Shown here piece after piece: positions 22,895 to 29,533 of a stretch of 43,301 nucleotides of DNA; position 1 is the stretch's first letter; each line of letters opens with the position of its first letter. Source of the DNA: Candidatus Methylomirabilota bacterium (lineage in GTDB: Bacteria > Methylomirabilota > Methylomirabilia > Rokubacteriales > CSP1-6); assembly GCA_036001065.1 (NCBI GenBank), contig DASYUQ010000090.1, forward strand, positions 1 to 43,301, in the 5' to 3' direction. The notes below the pieces were generated by a model that made no database searches, was not told where the DNA came from, and saw only the letters and a list, made by a program, of their open reading frames with translations. The position numbers were made by a program, and so were the translations under genes.

Positions 22895-23866
22895 GTGACC
22901 AAGATCGTCTTCTCTCCCCCGCTCCCCGCCGCCGTCATGGACATCGCCCGCGCCATGCTGCCCCCGGGCTATGAGCTGGAAGTCCTCGACCGGAGATCGC
23001 CGGCCTTCCTCGGCGAGATGAAGGACGCCGCGTACTGGATGGGGTTCGCCCGGGGTGGCATGGACGATGAGTTCTTCCGCGCCGCGCCCGCGCTCCGGCT
23101 GGTCCAGCTCATCAGCGCCGGCTACGACCGCATCGACATCGAAGCCGCCCGCAAGGCCGGCGTGCCCATCGCCAACAACGGCGGCTCCAACTCGGTGGCC
23201 GTGGCCGAGCACACCGTGATGCTGATGCTGGCGGTGCTCAAGCGGCTCCCCTGGCTCCACCGCAACGTCGTCGCCGGCAACTGGCGAATGGGCGGCTTCG
23301 ACGAGCACCGTCTCTACGAGCTGGCCAGCAAGACCGTGGGCATCGTGGGGCTCGGCACCATCGGCAAGAAGGTGGCGCGGCGAGTGCGGGCGTTCGACAC
23401 GCAGGTCCGCTACTACGACATCGTGAGGCTCAGCGAGGACCAGGAGGACGCGCTGGGAGTCCGCTTCGTCCTCTTCGAGGAGCTCCTCCGCACTTCCGAC
23501 GTGGTCACGCTGCACGTGCCGCTGAACGAGAGCACGCGCAACATGCTGGGCGCGCGCCAGCTCGCCCTCATGAAGCCGAGCGCGGTCCTGATCAACACCT
23601 GCCGGGGCCCGGTGGTGGACGAGGTGGCGCTCGAGAAGGCGCTGACCAGCGGGCTGATCGCCGGCGCCGGGCTGGACGTGATGGTGGAGGAGCCGCCGGC
23701 CCCCCAGCACCCGCTGTTCGCCCTCGACAACGTCATCCTCACCCCCCACATGGCCGGCCCCACCTGGGAGAACTGGAGCAAGGCCTTCCGCAACTCCTTC
23801 GACAACATCGAGCGGGTGGCCGCCGGGCGCGAGCCGCTGTGGGTCATCCCGGAGCTGCGTCCATGA
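22895..23866 (+). CDS. D-2-hydroxyacid dehydrogenase (NAD-binding), first copy
   Basis: A 323-residue D-isomer-specific 2-hydroxyacid dehydrogenase. The Rossmann motif is VGIVGLGTIGKKVARRV. The catalytic residues lie in NTCRGPVVDE (Arg), a Glu in VMVEEPPAPQHPLF and the His of VILTPHMAG. The N-terminal substrate-domain segment LVQLISAGYDRIDIEAARKAGVPIANN is typical. GTG 22895 is preceded by AAGGAG and is chosen over an upstream frame without a ribosome site. The substrate is unknown. Its stop overlaps the next dehydrogenase start (ATGA). Confidence 0.93.
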   Translation: MTKIVFSPPLPAAVMDIARAMLPPGYELEVLDRRSPAFLGEMKDAAYWMGFARGGMDDEFFRAAPALRLVQLISAGYDRIDIEAARKAGVPIANNGGSNSVAVAEHTVMLMLAVLKRLPWLHRNVVAGNWRMGGFDEHRLYELASKTVGIVGLGTIGKKVARRVRAFDTQVRYYDIVRLSEDQEDALGVRFVLFEELLRTSDVVTLHVPLNESTRNMLGARQLALMKPSAVLINTCRGPVVDEVALEKALTSGLIAGAGLDVMVEEPPAPQHPLFALDNVILTPHMAGPTWENWSKAFRNSFDNIERVAAGREPLWVIPELRP

Positions 23867-24825
23867 AGATCCTCTATACGCCCCTCATGATCGTGCCGTC
23901 ACTCGAGGCTGGAGACCGGGCGCGGATCCTGGAGGCCGCCGGCCCCGGCGCCCGCCTGGTCGAGGCGAAGGATGCCGATCAGCAGCGCGCGGAGATCGTC
24001 GACGCCGACGTGCTGTTCGGGCGCGTGTCGGCGGAGATCTTCACCCGCGCCAAGCGCCTGCGCTACTACCAGTCCATCGGCGCCGGAGTGGACGCCATCC
24101 TCACGCCCGAGCTGATCGAGAGCGACGTCATCCTGGCCAGCGAGAAGGGCCAGGTCGGTATCCACCTGGCCGAGCACGCCTTCGCCCTGCTGTTGGCGCT
24201 CACTCGAGGTCTCCATACGGCGATGCGCCGGCCCGACTATGGCCTGCGCGAGTCGATCCGCCGGGAGCAGCGTGAGCTGTTCGAGCAGACGATGGGGATC
24301 GTCGGCTTCGGCGGGACCGGCCGGGAGGTGGCGCGCCGCGCCCTCGGCTTCGGGATGCGCGTGCTGGCGGTGGACATCGAGGACGTGCCGCCCGAGCCGG
24401 GCGTGGAGGCGATCTGGAAGCCCGACCGGCTGCACGACCTGCTGGGGGCCTCCGACGTCGTCGTCATCGGGTTGCCGCTGACCAAGGCGACCCATCACCT
24501 CTTCACGCGCGATCTCTTCCGCCGGATGCGCCCCTCCGCGGTCCTCATCAACGTGACCCGGGGCGCGATCGTCTACGGCGACGACCTGCTCCGGGCGCTG
24601 GAGGAGGGGTTGATCTGGGCCGCCGGGCTGGACGTCACCGATCCCGAGCCGCTGCCGGCCGGCCATCCGCTCTGGACCCATCCGCGCGTGATCGTGACGC
24701 CGCACACCGCCGGCGGCTCGCCCCGGCGCGCCGGGCGCGCCATCGACACGCTCTGCGAAAACCTCCGCCGGCTGCGCGCCGGCCAACCCCTGGTGGCGGT
24801 CATCGACAAGCGGAAGGGCTACTGA
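23863..24825 (+). CDS. D-2-hydroxyacid dehydrogenase (NAD-binding), second copy
   Basis: A 320-residue paralogue of the same family, translationally coupled to the first. The Rossmann motif is MGIVGFGGTGREVARRA. Catalytic positions are the Arg of NVTRGAIVYGDD, a Glu in DVTDPEPLPAGHPLW and the His of VIVTPHTAG. Identity with the first copy looks modest, so it is probably an old duplication or two imported genes with different substrates. A 24-base frame extension upstream to GTG 23839 lies inside the first gene and is not favoured. Confidence 0.93.
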   Translation: MKILYTPLMIVPSLEAGDRARILEAAGPGARLVEAKDADQQRAEIVDADVLFGRVSAEIFTRAKRLRYYQSIGAGVDAILTPELIESDVILASEKGQVGIHLAEHAFALLLALTRGLHTAMRRPDYGLRESIRREQRELFEQTMGIVGFGGTGREVARRALGFGMRVLAVDIEDVPPEPGVEAIWKPDRLHDLLGASDVVVIGLPLTKATHHLFTRDLFRRMRPSAVLINVTRGAIVYGDDLLRALEEGLIWAAGLDVTDPEPLPAGHPLWTHPRVIVTPHTAGGSPRRAGRAIDTLCENLRRLRAGQPLVAVIDKRKGY

Positions 24826-25478
24826 ATGGGCGGCTTCGCCGAGTACGAGCGGTACGACGCGCTGGGCCTCGCCGATCTGGTGCGGCGGGGTAAGGTCACC
24901 TGGGACGCCCTGCCCGAGGACAGGAAGGACCGCCTCCAAGGCCTCGTCGTCGAGCACAGCATCGTGTACTCGCGGAGCCTCATCGGCTACCGGTTCAGCG
25001 AGGTGGAAGCGGCGGCGCTCCCGCCCGTCCAGCAGACGCTGGTCCGGACGCATCCGGTGACGCGGCGCCGGTCGCTCTTTCTGGGCTCCCCCGCCTCGCA
25101 CATCCTCGGCTGGCCGGTGGACGAGGGGCGGAAGCTCCTAGTGCCGTTCCAACTTGTTGATACTAAATCTGTCCACGAACGACGTACACGGTGCCTTCCT
25201 AGGCGCGAATAGTTGGAACGGCACTAGGGGCGCTGCTCGAGTACGCGACCCAGCCCCAGTTCGTCTATCGCCACTCGTGGCGCGTCACCGATCTCGTGAT
25301 GTGGGACAATCGGTGCGTCCTGCATCGGGGACGCCCCTGGGATGAATCCAAGTACCGTCGTGTGATGCATCGGACCACGGTCGCCGGAGAGGGACCGACC
25401 GCGATAGACGGCCGGCCGCTCCAGGCGCAGCAGCGAAAGGAGAACGACGATGGGCCAGACCGTAGCGCTCACGGCTGA
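24826..25478 (+). pseudogene. Chimeric and interrupted TauD/TfdA-type dioxygenase gene
   Basis: The first about 25 codons (EYERYDALGLADLVRRGKV) resemble the N-terminus of amidases. From WDALPEDRKDRLQGLVVEHS onward the sequence is the middle of a TauD/TfdA Fe(II)/2-oxoglutarate dioxygenase (VRTHPVTRRRSLFLGSPASHILGWPVDEGRKLL). An 82-bp element with a 4-bp duplication then shifts the frame. After it the dioxygenase resumes (QFVYRHSWRVTDLVMWDNR, LHRGRPWDESKYRRVMHRTT), ending at 25478 inside the next gene. The N-terminal Fe-ligand region is missing, so even without the insertion it is incomplete. Confidence 0.85.
25142..25223. mobile_element. 82-bp MITE-like element with 13-bp terminal inverted repeats
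   Basis: TGCCGTTCCAACT at the left end (25142-25154) is the exact reverse complement of AGTTGGAACGGCA at the right end (25211-25223). CTAG flanks both sides (25138-25141 and 25224-25227) as a four-base target duplication. Removing the element and one CTAG restores the TauD reading frame as K-L-L-G-A-L-L. No transposase is encoded; mobilisation by an IS with CTAG/YTAR-type targets is inference. Confidence 0.9.
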
Positions 25479-26121
25479 AGACGGCCACAAGCTCTCCGCT
25501 TATCGCGCCACCCCGACCGGCAAGCCGAGGGGCGGGCTCGTGATCGTCCAGGAGATCTTCGGCGTCAACTCCCACATCAAGAAGGTGTGCGACGGCTTCG
25601 CCGCCGACGGGTACGTGGCGCTGGCGCCGGCGCTCTTCGATCGCGTCGAGCCCAACGTGTCCATGGGCTACCAGCAGGCCGACATCGAGCGGGGACGCGC
25701 GATCCGCGGGAAGATCGGCTGGGACGCGATGGTGGCGGACCTCCGGGCCGGCGTGCGGGCGCTCCAGGCCGACAAGCTCAAGATCGGCGTGGTCGGCTAC
25801 TGCATGGGCGGCTCGGTGGCCTGGCTGGCGGCGACGCGCGTCGACGGGCCGGCGGCGGCAGTGGGGTACTACGGAGGCGCCGTCGCCGACTTCGCCTCCG
25901 AGCGGCCGCGCTGCCCGGTGCTGCTCCACTTCGGCGAGACCGACCAGTCGATCCCCCACGAGCACTGGGACCGCATCCGGACCGCCCAGCCGACGGTCCC
26001 GATGCACATCTACCCCGCCGGGCACGGCTTCAACTGCGACGAGCGGGCGAGCTACCACGAGCCCAGCGCCCGGCTGGCGCGCGAGCGCACGGTGGACTTC
26101 CTGCGCAAGCACCTGGGGTAG
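25450..26121 (+). CDS. Dienelactone hydrolase family protein
   Basis: A 223-residue alpha/beta hydrolase of the dienelactone hydrolase family. The nucleophile Cys is in VVGYCMGGSV, the acid in FGETDQSIP, and the His in PAGHGFNCD, giving the Cys-Asp-His triad. The N-terminus (LVIVQEIFGVNSHIKKV) and the R-G-R segment are normal. ATG 25450 follows AAAGGAG. It overlaps the tail of the broken dioxygenase gene by 29 bases. Natural substrates are cyclic or other esters; the actual one is unknown. Confidence 0.92.
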   Translation: MGQTVALTAEDGHKLSAYRATPTGKPRGGLVIVQEIFGVNSHIKKVCDGFAADGYVALAPALFDRVEPNVSMGYQQADIERGRAIRGKIGWDAMVADLRAGVRALQADKLKIGVVGYCMGGSVAWLAATRVDGPAAAVGYYGGAVADFASERPRCPVLLHFGETDQSIPHEHWDRIRTAQPTVPMHIYPAGHGFNCDERASYHEPSARLARERTVDFLRKHLG

Positions 26122-26127
26122 CTTACG

Positions 26128-26180
26128 TCGGAGGGGGCGACTCCACAGGCGCGCCCACAGGGCGCGACGGCCCCCTCCGA
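26128..26180. repeat. Hairpin with TCGGAGGGGGC stem
   Basis: TCGGAGGGGGC (26128-26138) pairs exactly with GCCCCCTCCGA (26170-26180). The 31-base loop contains a self-complementary GGCGCGCCC-like core. It lies directly after the dienelactone hydrolase gene, without a T-run. Confidence 0.7.
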
Positions 26181-26190
26181 GATCCATAGT

Positions 26191-26216
26191 CAGAGGGGGC
26201 CTCACGGCCCCCTCTG
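26191..26216. terminator. Strong hairpin, possible bidirectional terminator
   Basis: CAGAGGGGGCC (26191-26201) pairs with GGCCCCCTCTG (26206-26216) around a four-base TCAC loop. It lies between convergent genes (hydrolase and sirtuin) and shares the GAGGGGGC core with the preceding hairpin. No uridine tract follows, so terminator function is uncertain. Confidence 0.5.
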
Positions 26217-26234
26217 AACCTCCCCAGTGTGATT

Positions 26235-26253
26235 GCGCGGGCGAAGCCCGCGC
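26235..26253. repeat. Small GC-rich hairpin after the sirtuin stop
   Basis: GCGCGGGC (26235-26242) and GCCCGCGC (26246-26253) pair around GAA. It lies about 70 bases downstream of the sirtuin gene in its direction of transcription. Bases 26122-26323 otherwise contain only these hairpins and no gene. Confidence 0.5.
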
Positions 26254-26323
26254 TCGAACGCCGGCGGAGCAGGCGCTCGAAAGGGCGGGCAGTGGCCACC
26301 GACAGGCCCCGAAGGGCAGCGAG

Positions 26324-27082
26324 TCAGGGCTCGGCGCCGACGAGGGGCGGCAGCAGCGCGCTGATCGAGCCACGGAGCACGGCGTCGGCGAGCTGATCCA
26401 TCTCGGTGGGCTCGGCGTTCACGATCACCACGCGCGCCCCCGCCTCCTTGGCCAGGGGCACGACGCCGGCGATTGGCCAGACCGAGAGCTTGGTGCCGAC
26501 CGCCAGCAGGAGGTCGCACTGCCGGGCGGCGGCCTCGGCGCGGGCCAGGTCCTCCGGCACCAGCGGCTGACCGAACGAGATCGTTGCCGTCTTGAGGATG
26601 CCGCCGCACGTCCGGCACGGCGGGTCCTCTTCGCCGGCGCGGACGCGCTCGAGCACCCGTTCCGTGGGCGCCCGCTCGGCGCAGGCCAGGCACGTCACCT
26701 CGCGCATCGTGCCGTGGATCTCGATCACGCGCGGGGGCGACGAGCCGGCCATCTGGTGCAGCCCGTCCACGTTTTGGGTGATCAGCGCATCGAGCTGGCC
26801 GCGGCGCTCGAGGACGACGAGGGCGCGGTGGCCGGCGTTGGGCCGGGCTCGCCAGGCGGGCGACTGGAGCCGGTTACGCCAGGCGCGCCGGCGCACCTCC
26901 GGATCGGCCAGGTAGTGCTGGAGCGTCGCCATCTTCTCGGCGCCGGGGTTCCTGGTCCACGCGCCTTGCGGCCCCCGGAAGTCCGGAATGCCCGAGTCGG
27001 TGGAGATCCCGGCGCCCGTCAGCGCCACGACGCGTCGAGCGACCTCGATCCACGATCGGACCGTCGCGTCCGTCGACACCAT
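26324..27082 (-). CDS. Sirtuin (SIR2/CobB) NAD-dependent deacylase
   Basis: A 252-residue sirtuin that removes acyl groups from lysines using NAD. Motifs are VALTGAGISTDSGIPDFRG, TQNVDGLHQMAG and IEIHGTMREVTCLACAE. Zinc cysteines lie in CLAC and CRTCG, and the NAD-binding GTKLSVWPIAGVVPLA and VIVNAEPTEMD follow. The catalytic His is in IHG. The C-terminus is short and Asp/Ala rich. No partner acetyltransferase or acetyl-CoA synthetase is adjacent. The start ATG at 27082 is preceded by a purine-poor region. Confidence 0.95.
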   Translation of the reverse strand: MVSTDATVRSWIEVARRVVALTGAGISTDSGIPDFRGPQGAWTRNPGAEKMATLQHYLADPEVRRRAWRNRLQSPAWRARPNAGHRALVVLERRGQLDALITQNVDGLHQMAGSSPPRVIEIHGTMREVTCLACAERAPTERVLERVRAGEEDPPCRTCGGILKTATISFGQPLVPEDLARAEAAARQCDLLLAVGTKLSVWPIAGVVPLAKEAGARVVIVNAEPTEMDQLADAVLRGSISALLPPLVGAEP

Positions 27083-27246
27083 CGTGCGGCGAGTCTAGCC
27101 CAGACCAATCCCCTCACGTATAGTACGAATGTCTGGGGCGACCGCCGGCTCATTGGGGAACCGCGATCCACCAGCCCGTGTCTCGGCTGCTCTTCCGCAT
27201 TCTGAGACGCGCGCACCAGGCGGAAGCAGCCGGAGGCGCCAGGCCG

Positions 27247-27573
27247 ATGGGCCCCGTCATCGAGAACGGCTCGACCGTTCGGCTCGAGTACACGCTGAAG
27301 GACGAAGCAGGACAGGAGCCGATCACGTATACGCACGGCGACAACCAGATCCTCCCCGCGCTGGAGGAGGCGCTCGGCGGCCCTCCGGGCCGGCGACGGC
27401 AAGCAGGTCACGGTCCCTCCGGAGGAGGGCTACGGGTCGGTCGATCCCACTGCGGTGGTCGCAGTTCCCAGGGGCACGGTCCCGCCCGACGCGCTCAGCC
27501 CCGGCATCCGCTGGCCGGCAAGACGCTCCACTTCGACGTGCAGATCCTGGAGGTGACGCCCCCCGCTCCGTGA
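27247..27573 (+). pseudogene. FKBP (SlyD-like) peptidyl-prolyl isomerase, frameshifted and shortened
   Basis: The first 45 codons are a clean SlyD/FKBP start (ENGSTVRLEYTLKDEAGQEPITYTHGDNQILPALEEAL). At about 27380-27386 one extra C shifts the frame; in the +1 frame the protein continues LRAGDGKQVTVPPEEGYGS to DPTAVVAVPRG. Near 27500 a stretch of about 40 residues (the insert-in-flap region) is missing and the original frame resumes with LAGKTLHFDVQILEV. Two lesions in one gene suggest a real pseudogene, though a base-call error could explain the first. Its end overlaps the PdxH-like start (GTGA). Confidence 0.8.
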
Positions 27574-28163
27574 GCGCCCCCGACCCCATCGCCGAAATCG
27601 CCGGCGAGCGGGAGCGCGCCCGCGCGGCGGGCGATCCGCTCGTCGATGTCTGCATCCTCGCCACCTCTGATGGGTCGGGCGCGCCCGGCGCCCGCGCGCT
27701 GGTCCTCCGCGACGTCGGACCCAAGGGTCTCGGGCTGCTGGTGAGCGCCACGAGCCCGAAGTGGCGTCCCCTGCAGACCGGCCGTTACGAGTGCCTGTTG
27801 CTCTGGACCAGCATCCGCCGTCAGTACCGCGCGCGGGGCGCGCTGGCGCCGATGCCCGAGCCGCTGGTCGAGCGGTACTGGGGGCAGAAGGTCCACGAGT
27901 CGCGCCTGCTCGATCTCTACTACGGCACGGTCCATCCCCAGAGCAGCGTCGTGGCCTCGCCCGAGGAGTTCCGTCGCGGGATCGAGGCGCTCCGCCGGCA
28001 GTACCCGACGCCCGAGTCCGTGCCCCGGCCCGAGGTGTTCCGCGGCGTCTATCTCGTGCCCCACCGCATCGAAGCCTGGCACGGCTCCCCCGACCGCCTG
28101 CACGATCGGCACCTCTACACGCGCAGCGGCCGCGGCTGGCGCGAGCAGTTCCTGGTGCCCTAG
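27570..28163 (+). CDS. PdxH-like pyridoxine/pyridoxamine 5'-phosphate oxidase
   Basis: A 197-residue FMN flavoprotein of the pyridoxamine-phosphate-oxidase family. The N-terminal barrel includes ARALVLRDVGPKGLGLLVSA. The middle has YWGQKVHESRLLDLYYG. The C-terminal dimerisation segment is the classic PdxH end (RGVYLVPHRIEAWHGSPDRLHDRHLY ... W ... VP), with R-L-H-D-R. The length is slightly short of Escherichia PdxH. GTG 27570 overlaps the FKBP stop. Role in vitamin B6 salvage is probable but paralogues with other flavin roles exist. Confidence 0.88.
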   Translation: MSAPDPIAEIAGERERARAAGDPLVDVCILATSDGSGAPGARALVLRDVGPKGLGLLVSATSPKWRPLQTGRYECLLLWTSIRRQYRARGALAPMPEPLVERYWGQKVHESRLLDLYYGTVHPQSSVVASPEEFRRGIEALRRQYPTPESVPRPEVFRGVYLVPHRIEAWHGSPDRLHDRHLYTRSGRGWREQFLVP

Positions 28164-28209
28164 CGCCGCGGACAGCTTCTGCGCGCGCTACGACGCGATC
28201 TTCGAGGCG

Positions 28210-28344
28210 TCAGACCGGGCGATCGTCGTAGAGCTTGAAGATTCCGCTGGTGTCCACCTCGCCGTGGCCGCGCGCGACGAGGAGCCCGTAGAGGGTCTGC
28301 GCCTGGGTCGTCATGGGCGTGAACCCGAGATCCCGCGTGTCCAT
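28210..28344 (-). pseudogene. C-terminal fragment of a 3-hydroxyisobutyrate-type dehydrogenase
   Basis: Forty-five codons (DTRDLGFTPM, then TQAQTLYGLLVARGHGEVDTS and GIFKLYDD) match the last helices of the NAD-binding beta-hydroxyacid dehydrogenase family, where L-T-x-x-A-x-x-L-Y precedes A-x-G-x-G-x-x-D-x-S. The rest of the gene is absent: upstream bases to 28430 show no dehydrogenase domain. No ribosome site supports its ATG. It is probably debris of a deleted gene. Bases 28164-28209 contain nothing I recognise. Confidence 0.65.
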
Positions 28345-28429
28345 CTCTGCCCCCCGCGCTCGCCTGGTAGGGGGAGTGTAAGCGAAAGTGCCGGCCGCGT
28401 CGGGTTATGCTACGGCGCTGGAGGGCGCG

Positions 28430-29431
28430 GTGAGAGAGGTCGAGATCGAGCCCACGTTCGAGGCCTGGCAGGGGGCGGCCCGCGCGCTGCTGCGCGAGGG
28501 CGTGCCGCCGGCCGAGGTGGAATGGCGTGAGGCCGCCCCGGGTCTGGTGTCAGGGACGGGGCCCGGCGCGTTCTCGCCCGCGGTCGCCCGTGTTCCCCGC
28601 CAGTTCCTCGACCTGGCGCGCCAGGTCGCCGGCCACCGCGATCCCGCTCGGTGGCGTCTGCTCTACGAGATCCTCTGGCGCCTGGTCCACGAGAACCGCG
28701 ATCTCCTGAAGAGCGGGAGCGATGGCCAGGTCCGGCGGCTCTTCGCCCTGGCCGGTCAGGCGCGCCGCGCGGCGTATCGCGAGGAGCTCGAGGAGATGCA
28801 GCGTGTCGAGGAGGCCGGCCCCGGCGCGGCGCCCTTCGTGCCCGCCAGCGCGAGTCTCGCCGAGGTCGGCCAAGCCGCCACGCGTTGCACCGGGTGCGAC
28901 TTGTACCGCCTCGCCACCCAGACGGTCTTCGGCCGGGGCCCCGCCGACGCCCGCATCGCGCTGGTGGGCGAGCAACCCGGCGACCAGGAAGATCTCCAGG
29001 GCGCGCCGTTCGTGGGTCCGGCCGGCGAGGTGCTCGACCGCGCGCTCGAGGAGGTCGGCCTTCCGCGCGAGCGGCTCTACGTAACCAACGCGGTGAAGCA
29101 CTTCAAGTTCGTCCAACGGGGCAAGCGCCGCATCCATCAGACGCCGCGTCTGTCCGAGATCGCCGCCTGCCGGCCCTGGCTCGAGGCCGAGCTGGGAGTC
29201 ATCAAGCCCGAGATCGTGGTCGGCCTGGGCGCCACCGCCGCTCGCGCGCTCCTCGGGCCCGACTTCCGGCTGATGAAGGAGCACGGGCGCTTCACCGCCA
29301 CCCGCTGGGCGCCGAAGACGATGGCCACGCTGCATCCCTCCGCCGTGCTCAGAGGCGAAGACGAGGCGGCGCAGGCACAGCTCTACCGGATGCTGGTGGA
29401 GGACCTCAGGCTCGTCGCCCAGGCGGCGTAG
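28430..29431 (+). CDS. UdgX-type uracil-DNA glycosylase with shortened DUF4130 N-terminus
   Basis: A 333-residue fusion. Residues 1-120 resemble the first part of DUF4130 (EPTFEAWQGAARALLREGVP; VPRQFLDLARQVAGHRDP; LYEILWRLVHENRDLL) but stop before its second half. Residues 145-333 are a family 4/UdgX glycosylase: VGEQPGDQEDLQGAPFVGPAG, the K-R-R-I-H loop whose His forms the covalent uracil-site bond in UdgX, and LHPSAVLRG. GTG 28430 follows GGAGGG; an earlier in-frame GTG (28388) is less likely. Only three Cys (C-x-x-C and A-C-R-P-W) are visible, although the family normally uses four for its iron-sulfur cluster. Confidence 0.88.
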   Translation: MREVEIEPTFEAWQGAARALLREGVPPAEVEWREAAPGLVSGTGPGAFSPAVARVPRQFLDLARQVAGHRDPARWRLLYEILWRLVHENRDLLKSGSDGQVRRLFALAGQARRAAYREELEEMQRVEEAGPGAAPFVPASASLAEVGQAATRCTGCDLYRLATQTVFGRGPADARIALVGEQPGDQEDLQGAPFVGPAGEVLDRALEEVGLPRERLYVTNAVKHFKFVQRGKRRIHQTPRLSEIAACRPWLEAELGVIKPEIVVGLGATAARALLGPDFRLMKEHGRFTATRWAPKTMATLHPSAVLRGEDEAAQAQLYRMLVEDLRLVAQAA

Positions 29432-29463
29432 GCCGGGGCGCCGCCAGCTCCCAGAAAAAAGTC

Positions 29464-29492
29464 CTGAAGCGCGCCGCGCGGCAGATTAGGAT
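29464..29492 (+). promoter_or_regulatory. Weak candidate promoter of the AOR gene
   Basis: CTGAAG and TAGGAT are separated by 17 bases and lie about 45 bases before the AOR ATG. The -10 matches four of six positions and the -35 only three, so this is tentative. Confidence 0.25.
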
Positions 29493-29533
29493 TTGAGCGT
29501 CCGGAGGTCAGCAGACTTCGAGGAGGGCACATC

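Noticed and set aside
27117-27126. TATAGT between the sirtuin and FKBP genes as a promoter
   Set aside because: No acceptable -35 on either strand and an unclear distance to either gene; too weak to list.
27129-28163. A longer PdxH-like frame of 344 codons
   Set aside because: The first 147 codons are a frame shadow of the FKBP remnant; family similarity begins after GTG 27570.
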